A DNA stretch of 7,681 bases from an uncultured Desulfohalobiaceae bacterium (GCA_913055195.1 CAJXJU010000051.1:1-7681), one strand, 5' to 3'; counted from the stretch's first letter, positions 1 through 7,533 are shown. Made by a program: numbers and translations. Notes: generated from the sequence alone by a model not told the origin.

Positions 1-51
1 TTACCCCTTAATCCTTACCCCTTAATCCTTACCCCTTAATCCTTACCCCTT
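1..51. repeat. 14-bp tandem repeat (two heptads per unit), 3.6 copies, cut by window edge
   Basis: The unit TTACCCCTTAATCC occurs three times exactly (1-14, 15-28, 29-42), followed by a 9-base partial copy to 51. Each unit splits into two similar heptads, TTACCCC and TTAATCC. The repeat begins at the window edge, so the true copy number is unknown. It lies 11 bases beyond the nrdJ stop codon. On the nrdJ-sense strand it reads as GGGG and GG tracts separated by short A/T-rich spacers, which is G-quadruplex-capable in DNA or in the mRNA 3' end. No function is evident; it resembles intergenic short-sequence-repeat islands. Confidence 0.9.
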
Positions 52-62
52 TCATCTTCTCC

Positions 63-3000
63 CTAACCACATTTTGTATATCCACATGCCTGGCACACAA
101 AACAGCCTTCCTGAAAATAAAGTTCCTGACCACAATCTGGACAGGTTGGCCTGTCCAGACCTTTGGCGTCGGTATCGACCCGATCACCTTGCAAATACCT
201 GTTTTCCAGAACCCAGGCTACAGCATCAGGAATAGACAAAAGTAAGCCTTTTTTCTGAAATACCGGGTGTTCGCCTCCAATGCCTTTTAGTTGTTTGACA
301 ACATCGCGCACATCAATGCCTGACCGCAGGGCCAGGGAAACCAAACGGCCAATGGCCTCGGCCTTGGCTGTAATGGAGCGTCCTGAACGGCCAATAGTGG
401 CAAAAACCTCAAATGGCTTACCATCTACCTCATTAACAGTTAGATATAAATCACCCAGGCCGGTTTTTACCTTTTGCGTAAACCCATAAACTACTTCTGG
501 ACGCTCGCGCACACGGCTCTGCCTCTTTTTCTCCTCTTCCTTTGTCACTCCCTCGCCAGTGCAAAGAACCTGCGTGCTTTTACAACCATCGCGATAGACA
601 GTAACTCCTTTGCACCCCAGTTCATAAGCCAGCCAATAAATTCTCCAGATATCTTCCTGAGTAGCTGAATTGGGCAAATTTACAGTCTTGGACACGGCAT
701 TATCCGTATATTTCTGGAACACGGCCTGCATCTTCAGGTGATATTCCGGCTCAATATCCATAGCAGTGACAAAAACTTCTCTTAAATTCTGGTCCAGAAA
801 ATCCATCTGTTGAACACTGCCCTTCTGGCTGACCTCTTCCATAAGCCTGGGACTATAACTTTGGGCCTCTTTTAAAGCCTGCTCAAAATAGGGATTAATC
901 TCAACCAGCTTCTCGCCATCCATAACCTGCCGCACAAAGCATAATGCAAAAAGCGGCTCAATGCCTGACGAGCAACCAGCAATAATGGACAGCGTGCCCG
1001 TAGGTGCGATGGTGGTAGTAGTGGCATTACGGTATGGGCCAAAATTTTGCTCAGCATATACAGACTCAGAGTATGCTGGAAAAGGGCCACGCTCCAGGGC
1101 CAGAATTTTGGACGCGGATCTCGACTCTTTTTGAATAAAATTCATGACCTTTTCCGCCAGATTCAGGGCCTTCTGACTATTGTACGGAATACGCAACTGA
1201 AATAAAAGGTCAGCCCAGCCCATAACACCCAGGCCAATCTTGCGATTTTTTCGCACTGTTTCCGTGATAATCGGCAAAGGATATTTAGAAGCATCAATTA
1301 CATTGTCTAGAAAACGTACACAAAGGTGCACAACCTTTTTTAGCTCTTCCCAATCAATATTGTCTTCGTCCTTTTCCACATAAAATTTAGCCAGATTAAT
1401 TGAGCCCAGATTACAGGCTTCATAGGGAAGAAGCGGCTGTTCGCCACAATTATGCACCATAAACCCCTGGGCATCAAAGCAATTTACCCCTGGCACCTGT
1501 ACATCATATACGTCTTCTTCGCCATCAAAAACAAGCTCTTCAAATGTGGCCAGAAATCTCTCTCTATTCAATTTGCGCCTATAATTTTGAAGCACACTTG
1601 CAAGACGCTTTTTCTTACCAGCATGATGAAAACCAATCTTTTCAGCAAAGAGTATTAAATTATCTTTGCTAATCACCAGCTCATGCTGTTCCCGGGTCGG
1701 ATAATATTTATATTTTCCTTTTCCATCAGGTAAAAAAGATTCGCCCTCTGCACGCCTTTGCTTATAGATTTTACTCATAATGCCAAAACGCAAAAGCATT
1801 CGCTGAACCGCTTTAAGAGTTTCTAAATTGCTCTGGCTCAGACGTACACTCACTCCCTTTGCCTGCGAACCTTGCACAGAGCCATCAGCATCAAAAATAC
1901 CAGCCAGAAATGCCCTGCAAAACTCAGAAGAACATTTTTCCACCTCAGAAGTTATGCGCTTTTGCCCTGGATAAATATTTAAATCAGCACAAACCTTCTT
2001 TAAATATCCAAGGCTTAAACGATACTCACTACGTCCAGAGACCTTTATCCAGCCATGAAAGTCTGCTCTGTGAGGCAAACTCCTGGCCAGAGTCAATGCA
2101 GTTTCCATGATGCCTGACTCCGGACAATCCTGCCAGGCACTGACAGGGTCTTCAAAATCTCCATTGGCAACCTTTTTATGCACCCAGACAGATACAACTG
2201 CTTTATCTTGTTTTAACGTACCATCACCCAGTAAAAGTCCTGATAAATAACCTTCTGCATAACCGTACTTTCCTGGCCACTTTTCTACCTGTCTATGATT
2301 ATGAATACAAATTTTATCGCCAGGTAAAAGCTCAACAGCTTTTACCCACTGTTTCTGGATACTATATCTGGTAACAGATGCGGCCCTTAAAACCGGATGA
2401 TCTTCAGTCAAACGAAGTTCAAAACCTTCTTTTGTTTTTAATTTATAAACCTTTTTTTTGCCGGTTTTAAAAAAACCCTTTTCTGTGCTGGAGTAGATTT
2501 CACCATTTACAAACAACTCTACCTGCCTATCCAATAATTCAAACACCTGCCTCGGGCCTTGTTTTGTAAAAACGAAAGTATCAGCAGTAATACAGGGATT
2601 AGTGCTCTCAATTTCCCCTTGTTTTGGAGTAGGGTTATCCCGATTGATGCGATCCAGAAAAATAATACCAGGATCACCACTCTCCCATGCCTTTTGCACC
2701 AAAAGAGAAAACACTTCCCGCGCCTTTAGCCTCTCTTTCACCTGGCCAGTGTGTGGAGCAACCAAATCATATTCTTCATCATTTTCCACGGCCTGCATAA
2801 ATTTCTCAGTTAAGGCCACAGAAAGGTTAAAGTTATTTAGTTCACCATCTCGTTCTTTAGCCTTAATAAAATCAAGAATATCCGGATGATCCACCCGCAA
2901 GATGCCCATGTTGGCCCCACGTCTGGTACCGCCCTGCTTGACCTGCTCTGTGGCAGTATTGAAAATTTTTAAAAAGGAAAGAGGACCAGACGCAACACCG

Positions 3001-3443
3001 CCTGTTGATCCCACCATACTGTTTTTGGGCCTTAGCCTGGAAAAAGAAAAGCCCGTGCCACCACCGGATTTATGAATCAGGGCAGCATACTTGACTGCAT
3101 CAAATATCTCCTCCATTGAATCGCCCACCGGCAGCACAAAACAGGCTGCCAACTGACCCAGTTTTGTTCCAGCATTCATCAAAGTAGGAGAGTTGGGCAA
3201 AAATTTAAAGTCAACCATCAAGTCATAAAATATCCGCGCCAGTTCATCGACTTTATATGGTGACTTTTCATACTTTTGTTCTTCCCGTGCAATACTATAA
3301 GCCACTCGCCAGAAAAGACCCTTAAAATCTTCTATTGGTTTTCCATCAGGCCCTTTGCGCAGGTACCTTTTAGTCAGGACTACTCTGGCATTGGGATTTA
3401 ATACTGGTTCTGGCAAATCTGTAGGAACTTTAAATTTATGCAT
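63..3443 (-). CDS. nrdJ: Adenosylcobalamin-dependent (class II) ribonucleoside-diphosphate reductase, interrupted by an intein
   Basis: This enzyme reduces ribonucleotides to deoxyribonucleotides for DNA synthesis, using coenzyme B12 to make a cysteine thiyl radical. The 1126-residue precursor holds an intein at 284-665; the joined exteins give 744 residues, normal for the family. Seen in the sequence: the first active-site Cys C101 in AACFVLPVGDS; the loop GGTRRGANMG (171-180); NPCGEQPLLPYEAC split by the intein, with radical Cys C666 and its redox partner C677 eleven residues later; PTGTLSIIAGCSSGIEPL near 814-831; and GCKGVTVYRDGCK (943-955). A TSCPD-type domain spans about 985-1095, and the C-terminal tail carries C1101, C1104, C1114, C1117, C1120 and C1125, the shuttle and zinc-binding cysteines of NrdJ. 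No N-terminal ATP-cone is visible. The ATG at 3443 has AAGGA at 3450-3454, six bases upstream. No nrdR or small-subunit gene is present. It is last in the four-gene run. Family assignment is firm; role assignments of cysteines follow the Thermotoga NrdJ pattern. Confidence 0.97.
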   Translation of the reverse strand: MHKFKVPTDLPEPVLNPNARVVLTKRYLRKGPDGKPIEDFKGLFWRVAYSIAREEQKYEKSPYKVDELARIFYDLMVDFKFLPNSPTLMNAGTKLGQLAACFVLPVGDSMEEIFDAVKYAALIHKSGGGTGFSFSRLRPKNSMVGSTGGVASGPLSFLKIFNTATEQVKQGGTRRGANMGILRVDHPDILDFIKAKERDGELNNFNLSVALTEKFMQAVENDEEYDLVAPHTGQVKERLKAREVFSLLVQKAWESGDPGIIFLDRINRDNPTPKQGEIESTNPCITADTFVFTKQGPRQVFELLDRQVELFVNGEIYSSTEKGFFKTGKKKVYKLKTKEGFELRLTEDHPVLRAASVTRYSIQKQWVKAVELLPGDKICIHNHRQVEKWPGKYGYAEGYLSGLLLGDGTLKQDKAVVSVWVHKKVANGDFEDPVSAWQDCPESGIMETALTLARSLPHRADFHGWIKVSGRSEYRLSLGYLKKVCADLNIYPGQKRITSEVEKCSSEFCRAFLAGIFDADGSVQGSQAKGVSVRLSQSNLETLKAVQRMLLRFGIMSKIYKQRRAEGESFLPDGKGKYKYYPTREQHELVISKDNLILFAEKIGFHHAGKKKRLASVLQNYRRKLNRERFLATFEELVFDGEEDVYDVQVPGVNCFDAQGFMVHNCGEQPLLPYEACNLGSINLAKFYVEKDEDNIDWEELKKVVHLCVRFLDNVIDASKYPLPIITETVRKNRKIGLGVMGWADLLFQLRIPYNSQKALNLAEKVMNFIQKESRSASKILALERGPFPAYSESVYAEQNFGPYRNATTTTIAPTGTLSIIAGCSSGIEPLFALCFVRQVMDGEKLVEINPYFEQALKEAQSYSPRLMEEVSQKGSVQQMDFLDQNLREVFVTAMDIEPEYHLKMQAVFQKYTDNAVSKTVNLPNSATQEDIWRIYWLAYELGCKGVTVYRDGCKSTQVLCTGEGVTKEEEKKRQSRVRERPEVVYGFTQKVKTGLGDLYLTVNEVDGKPFEVFATIGRSGRSITAKAEAIGRLVSLALRSGIDVRDVVKQLKGIGGEHPVFQKKGLLLSIPDAVAWVLENRYLQGDRVDTDAKGLDRPTCPDCGQELYFQEGCFVCQACGYTKCG
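1449..2594 (-). mobile_element. NrdJ intein with LAGLIDADG homing endonuclease (382 aa)
   Basis: This in-frame protein-splicing element occupies precursor residues 284-665. It begins with Cys (C284, CITADTFVF, block A) and ends FMVHN, with penultimate H664 and terminal N665; the next extein residue is C666. Block B is visible as TEDHP with T346 and H349. Two endonuclease motifs, LSGLLLGDG (400-408) and LAGIFDADG (513-521), lie 113 residues apart and keep both catalytic aspartates (D407, D520), so the endonuclease looks intact. Block F reads VYDVQVPGVNCF, with Asn where many inteins have His, a substitution to note but not proof of lost splicing. The insertion falls exactly between NP and CGEQPLLPYE, the most conserved part of the reductase, a typical intein target. 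The open frame, full motif set and clean extein join argue for an active, self-splicing element. Confidence 0.96.
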
Positions 3444-3478
3444 ATCTCATCCTTTATTTGTGTTGGTGTTAGCCAGCT

Positions 3479-3501
3479 GGGGCAGATATGAAATCTGCCC
3501 C
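3479..3501. other. Perfect 9-bp hairpin between response regulator gene and nrdJ
   Basis: GGGGCAGAT (3479-3487) pairs perfectly with ATCTGCCCC (3493-3501) across a 5-base loop. On the transcribed minus strand the hairpin starts seven bases after the response regulator stop codon. It is not followed by a T-run in either direction, so it is not a standard intrinsic terminator. It may instead stabilise or mark a processing point in the transcript, or partly reduce read-through into nrdJ. Confidence 0.6.
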
Positions 3502-3508
3502 TGCATCA

Positions 3509-4219
3509 TTATACCTGCTCCAGCTTGTCCACCAGGCGGACATTTTTATCCAACCCCAAAACACGAAACACTTTCTGAAAATTTTGGGGCAAATTAACTA
3601 TAAAAACATCCATGCCCTTTTTGTTGGCCTGGACAAAAATTTCTGAAAGGGCCGCAATGCCGGCACCATTAATGGTGGTGCTTTTTTTAAAAACATAGAC
3701 CAATTTTTGCACCTTGTTTTGGAGAGAATTCTGAAAAGCATCGTTTAAAATGGGAGCGGACAGGGCATTGACATGACCGCAAATCTTTATAATGGCCTTA
3801 TCATCTTCAATTTTTAAATTGATCTCTTTTTGCTTTACTTTTGACAGGGCAATCCTTTCTCTGGCCCGGGCAAGTGCCTTTTCCAGATTTTCCCGGCCAA
3901 TAGGCTTGTTAATAAAGTCCGTGGCATCCAGATTCAAAGCCTTAATGGCCAGATCCATATCTCCGTGTCCGGTGATGACAATAACCTCTGTGCCAGGATC
4001 CATTTCCTTAATTCTTTTTAATACCTGCAAACCATCCATGCCTGGCATTTTTATATCTGTTAACACAATGGCAGGACCATGCTCCTGAAACAATTCCAGC
4101 CCCTGTTCCCCACTGGTAGCAGTTATGGCCTCATATCCATAGGCCTGCAAAAAAAGCTCAAACATGTGCAAAGTTGGTTCTTCATCATCTATAACCAGAA
4201 TTTTCTCCCTTTCTGACAT
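3509..4219 (-). CDS. Response regulator with receiver and C-terminal STAS domain
   Basis: This 236-residue cytoplasmic two-component regulator is probably the partner of the adjacent kinase. The receiver domain (about 1-122) has the acidic pocket D11, D12, E13, the phospho-acceptor D55 in VLTDIKMPG, the switch residue T83 in VITGHG and the conserved K105 in FINKP, so it should be phosphorylatable. A helical link near 110-130 leads to a STAS (anti-sigma-factor antagonist) fold at about 133-236. The segment matching the SpoIIAA loop Asp-Ser-Ser-Gly reads NGAG (184-187), so the normally phosphorylated Ser is Gly. No DNA-binding or enzymatic output domain follows, which suggests signalling through protein-protein contact, perhaps partner switching. 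The ATG at 4219 has AAGGAG at 4225-4230, five bases upstream. It lies 83 bases after the kinase and 65 before nrdJ. Receiver is certain; STAS is likely from the overall fold pattern and length. Confidence 0.93.
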   Translation of the reverse strand: MSEREKILVIDDEEPTLHMFELFLQAYGYEAITATSGEQGLELFQEHGPAIVLTDIKMPGMDGLQVLKRIKEMDPGTEVIVITGHGDMDLAIKALNLDATDFINKPIGRENLEKALARARERIALSKVKQKEINLKIEDDKAIIKICGHVNALSAPILNDAFQNSLQNKVQKLVYVFKKSTTINGAGIAALSEIFVQANKKGMDVFIVNLPQNFQKVFRVLGLDKNVRLVDKLEQV

Positions 4220-4242
4220 AATGACTCCTTTTATTACTCCTC

Positions 4243-4263
4243 ACCGGGCGACCGCCGGTTGCC
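4243..4263. other. GC-rich dyad in the kinase-regulator gap
   Basis: The 83-base gap holds a short GC-rich block in otherwise AT-rich DNA. ACCGG (4243-4247) pairs with CCGGT (4255-4259), and GGCGACC (4247-4253) can alternatively pair with GGTTGCC (4257-4263) with one G-T wobble on the plus strand. No T-run follows on the minus strand, so it is not a clear terminator. It could shape translation or stability of the downstream regulator message. The neighbouring stretch CACGCCTCACGC (4280-4291) is a small direct repeat. Nothing else is seen in this gap beyond the regulator's ribosome binding site. Confidence 0.4.
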
Positions 4264-4302
4264 TCTGTATCCACCTCGTCACGCCTCACGCTTTACAAAA
4301 AA

Positions 4303-6321
4303 TTATCCTGCCGGAAAAATTATATCTATCCTGGTACCCTGTCCGGGCACGCTATGTATATCTATCTGACCTTCGTAATCTTTTACAATACCATAAGTGA
4401 TGGCCAGACCCAGCCCCATACCCTGACCTGCTTCCTTGGTCGTATAAAATGGCTCAAAAATTTTATCCCTGGCCGAGGCAGGGATTCCAATTCCATTGTC
4501 CTCAAACCGGACCACCACTCGTCCTTCCCTTTCAAAAGTAGAGATCCTGATCAAACCCTTATATGGGCCTCCTGCTTTCTTAGCGCGCTCCACAATCGCA
4601 TCGCGAGCATTGGTTATTATATTAAAAAACACCTGTTGCAAACGATTATCATGAGCCAGAATGACCAGATTTTCCTTCAAGCTCAGCTCAAATTCTATAT
4701 TCTGCAATTCTATCTGATGCTTTAAAAAGGATAAAACCCCCCGCACAGCATTGTTGACATCCACTTTCTCCTTAATCAATGAAGATTTACGGCTAAAAGC
4801 CCGTAAATTCTTGATAATCTCTGCTGCCCGGTCAACCTGTTTGCCTATCTCGGCAACCAGATGCAAAAACTTTTCTTTTTCCAGGGGCAAACCCTGGGCA
4901 GACGCACACCCGTGCTTCTCTACCATCAAGGCTAAAAACTCGCTGCCCATCTTAATAACATTCAACGGCTGATTCAGTTCATGGGCAATACCAGCAGACA
5001 TCTCGCCCAGGGCCTTCATTTTGCTGGCCTGAATCAACTGGGCATCCTTTTCAATCATTTCAGTAACATCAACGCAAGCCAGGATTATACTTTGCTTACC
5101 AGCATAGCTGATAGGACAGGCATGGGTGCTGACAAAAAAAGGTCTCCCGCCTTTTTTATAGTTGATCACTTTGGCGCGATATAAATATCCACTCTGCATA
5201 AATTTATCTTCTTCACCAGCAAAGACATCTTCACACTCAGGCCAGAGCCTCTTAAAAGACTGGCCTAAAAGTTCGTCTCTACTATATTCATACACTTCTT
5301 CAGCCCGTGGATTGGCATCCAGAATAGTATAATCATCTGCCTGAATAACAAAAATCGGATCCGGTCCACTGGCAAACAAAGATCGGTATTTGGCCTCTGA
5401 CTCCCGGAGGCGTTTACGGTACAAACGAATGCTCCAGACCATGTTAATAAATGAATCTCTCAGTTGTACCAGTTCATCTCCTTCTCTTTTGCGGTAAAAC
5501 AGGCAGTGCTCGCATTGCCTGATTTTTTCTGTTTCCATGTTTTTACGTTTTTCCGCGTCATCCTCCAGTAGCCTGGCCTGGTCCAGGTGCCAGCACGGCA
5601 TATTGGTATCAATATAAGCCGGGCATTTGGTTACATCCCATTCTCTATCCACATCTTCCATATCCAGAGCAATGTCAAAATCTCCCCGGCTTAAAGTATC
5701 AGCTATTCTGGTCAACTTGCTCACCGGCTGGGTTATAGCCCCTGCCAGTCTATGACTGAGCCAGAAAATAAAGACAATAACCAATGAAATAAATCCCAGA
5801 AAGGTAATGCGCAATTTAGAGACCAGTCTGTCAATATGGGCCTTGTTCAGGCCCACATGCACGGTCCCAATGCGATAAATTCCCTCCCTGACAGGAACTG
5901 CTATATCGTATGTGATTTTATTATGCACCCTTACCAGTTGCAGGCTCTGCTCTTTTTCTCTGGGCAGGTCCAGTTTTTTTAATTTTTCAGGAAAAGGATG
6001 AGTAAAAGTATGAGAAATCACTTTATTCTTCTGATCAGTAATAAAAATATAGTTTATAAGTTCTCTGCGTTCACTTAAATAAGCCTCATCAAAAATTAAC
6101 GCCAGAAGACGAGAATAATTTTTGTCCAGAATAAACCCGCCTCCGCGTTCAGCAATACTGTGGGCAATGGCCACGCCTCTGGCCTCCAGTTCTCTGGTCA
6201 GGCTGGACACCAGGATCCACCTTGCAAGCATGGCAATGGCTATACTGATAATTAAGATAACCAGAATAATGGATAAAAAAATCTTATTTTTCAGGGAAAG
6301 CTTTTTGAATCTTGAGCGCAT
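4303..6321 (-). CDS. Membrane sensor histidine kinase: extracytoplasmic sensor, HAMP with Cys-rich insert, PAS, HisKA (HPK4-like), HATPase
   Basis: This 672-residue inner-membrane kinase probably phosphorylates the adjacent receiver protein. From the chosen start: a transmembrane helix at about 14-32, an extracytoplasmic domain to about 170 (Cache-like, subtype unsure), a second helix at about 172-188, then HAMP. The first HAMP helix (around ITQPVSKLTRIADTLS) and the second (around DELVQLRDSFINMVWS) are separated by about 55 residues carrying C233, C243, C270 and C273. A PAS domain follows at about 305-422. The dimerisation and phosphotransfer helix has H447 in GIAHELNQP, the HPK4 style. The ATPase shows N567/N571, DNGIGI (608-613), FEPFYTTK (622-629) and GMGLGL (634-639). 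A frame-open TTG at 6345 would add eight residues but has no Shine-Dalgarno sequence; the ATG at 6321 has only a weak upstream purine run. Either start overlaps the preceding gene (38 or 62 bases), suggesting translational coupling. All catalytic residues are present. Confidence 0.95.
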   Translation of the reverse strand: MRSRFKKLSLKNKIFLSIILVILIISIAIAMLARWILVSSLTRELEARGVAIAHSIAERGGGFILDKNYSRLLALIFDEAYLSERRELINYIFITDQKNKVISHTFTHPFPEKLKKLDLPREKEQSLQLVRVHNKITYDIAVPVREGIYRIGTVHVGLNKAHIDRLVSKLRITFLGFISLVIVFIFWLSHRLAGAITQPVSKLTRIADTLSRGDFDIALDMEDVDREWDVTKCPAYIDTNMPCWHLDQARLLEDDAEKRKNMETEKIRQCEHCLFYRKREGDELVQLRDSFINMVWSIRLYRKRLRESEAKYRSLFASGPDPIFVIQADDYTILDANPRAEEVYEYSRDELLGQSFKRLWPECEDVFAGEEDKFMQSGYLYRAKVINYKKGGRPFFVSTHACPISYAGKQSIILACVDVTEMIEKDAQLIQASKMKALGEMSAGIAHELNQPLNVIKMGSEFLALMVEKHGCASAQGLPLEKEKFLHLVAEIGKQVDRAAEIIKNLRAFSRKSSLIKEKVDVNNAVRGVLSFLKHQIELQNIEFELSLKENLVILAHDNRLQQVFFNIITNARDAIVERAKKAGGPYKGLIRISTFEREGRVVVRFEDNGIGIPASARDKIFEPFYTTKEAGQGMGLGLAITYGIVKDYEGQIDIHSVPGQGTRIDIIFPAG

Positions 6322-7522
6322 GGGCAATCTTTTTCCAATCTTCAATTAATACAAATTCATCATTAACCAGGCGGGTGAAAAAAATACTGTCCATACCCTG
6401 GTGATCATGCGGACCAAAATGAACAGTAATATCTCCTTCCAGGGTAAACTCTTTAATGGACTCAATGGCCTTAATCAGTTTTGACCTGGTTAAATTCCGG
6501 CCAGCCCGTATAAGTCCTTCCACAAGCACCCTGGCATTGATATACCCTTCAAATCCCACATAATTTGGCTTATCCTGTGGATAATACCTTTTGAGCAAAT
6601 TAATATAGTTAATAGCTCCTTTTTTTTCAGCACACTCAAGAGACACAGGAGGCGGGACAACCTGGGACATGAGCACTATTTCCTTTGTTCCTTTAAGTTT
6701 TCTGGCCAATTCTTCTGCGCCGACAAAAGAAAGATTATAAAAAACAGGATGATAATCTTTTTCCTGGGCCAGTTGAATAAACCTGGCACAAGGGCCGTAA
6801 GTGCCGATCATAACCACTGCCTGCGCATGAGACAACCTGATTTTATTAAAAGCCTCATCAATATCCAGGGTACCGCGAATATATGAACCTCTGGCAACCG
6901 GTGCCAGGCCAAAATCCTTTAAAGCCAATTCTGTGCCGGTCAGCCCATCAAACCCATAAGCATCATATTGGTAAAAGACAGCTATACGCTGTAAGCTCAA
7001 ATCCCGTACCAGATGACGCACTGCTTCTCTGGTCTCCTGATAATATGAAGGACGAATATTAATTAAATAGGGGTTAAAAGGTTCCCGCAAAGCATTGGCC
7101 CCTGTAAACATGCCTATTAAAGGGATCCTGGCATCCTCAATCATAGGCAGAACCTTAACTGTTGTAGGCGTGCCTACATAGCAAAAAAGGGCAAAAACCT
7201 GATCATCAATCAAAAGACGCTGGGTATTGGCCAGACACTTAGGCGGATCATAACTATCATCATAGGCTATAATCTTGATTTTGCGGCCATACACCCCTCC
7301 ATTTTCATTAATATAATTAATATAACATTTTGCCCCACGCAGGGTCTGCGTGCCCAGATAACCAGCATGCCCCTTTAAAGCCAGAGATGAACCCAGAAAT
7401 ATCTCTTTATCTGTCACCCCAATCTGCTCATCCCTATTGGTAGCTACCTCCTGCTGCGAGGTACAAGCAAATATAAACAATAAACAAAAAAACAAAAAAA
7501 TAAATTTATAGTTAAAATACAT
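6284..7522 (-). CDS. Lipoprotein solute-binding protein, LivJ/Peripla_BP_6 type, likely sensory
   Basis: This is a periplasmic binding protein of the branched-chain-amino-acid (type 1 fold) family, 412 residues from the chosen start. A strongly hydrophobic N-terminus ends in a lipobox, LFIFAC, with the acylated cysteine at residue 20, so it should be lipid-anchored facing the periplasm. The mature part has the family's opening pattern (IFLGSSLALKGHAGYLG, then a RGAKCYINYINENGG helix and YDDSYDPPKC), a second-lobe segment IAVFYQYDAYGFDG and a C-terminal segment GDITVHFGPHDHQGMDS, spanning nearly the whole usual length. Ligand cannot be predicted. No permease or ATPase genes accompany it in the window; instead a sensor kinase follows with overlapping frames, so it may deliver a ligand signal to the kinase. 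A second ATG four codons upstream (7534) abuts the ribosome binding site and is less likely. Confidence 0.92.
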   Translation of the reverse strand: MYFNYKFIFLFFCLLFIFACTSQQEVATNRDEQIGVTDKEIFLGSSLALKGHAGYLGTQTLRGAKCYINYINENGGVYGRKIKIIAYDDSYDPPKCLANTQRLLIDDQVFALFCYVGTPTTVKVLPMIEDARIPLIGMFTGANALREPFNPYLINIRPSYYQETREAVRHLVRDLSLQRIAVFYQYDAYGFDGLTGTELALKDFGLAPVARGSYIRGTLDIDEAFNKIRLSHAQAVVMIGTYGPCARFIQLAQEKDYHPVFYNLSFVGAEELARKLKGTKEIVLMSQVVPPPVSLECAEKKGAINYINLLKRYYPQDKPNYVGFEGYINARVLVEGLIRAGRNLTRSKLIKAIESIKEFTLEGDITVHFGPHDHQGMDSIFFTRLVNDEFVLIEDWKKIAHALKIQKAFPEK

Positions 7523-7533
7523 TATCTTGAACA

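Noticed and set aside
1..51. CRISPR array
   Set aside because: Units are 14 bases in direct tandem with no unique spacers.
1452..2110. Open frames on the plus strand opposite the intein (1452-1658 and 1859-2110)
   Set aside because: They lie wholly antisense to a well-supported coding region, have low-complexity or random-looking composition, and show no recognisable domain.
1449..2594. Frameshift or chimeric gene explanation for the extra 382 residues in NrdJ
   Set aside because: The frame is open throughout, the ends show the intein Cys and His-Asn/Cys signatures, and the two exteins rejoin into an uninterrupted conserved motif.
3444..3508. Possible NrdR box or cobalamin riboswitch before nrdJ
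   Set aside because: ACACAAATA on the minus strand only partly matches the NrdR box and has no second copy at the proper spacing. The 65-base gap is too short for a B12 riboswitch and no B12-box-like sequence was seen.
280..3597. Other short plus-strand frames opposite nrdJ
   Set aside because: Each mirrors the nrdJ coding pattern and lacks family features.
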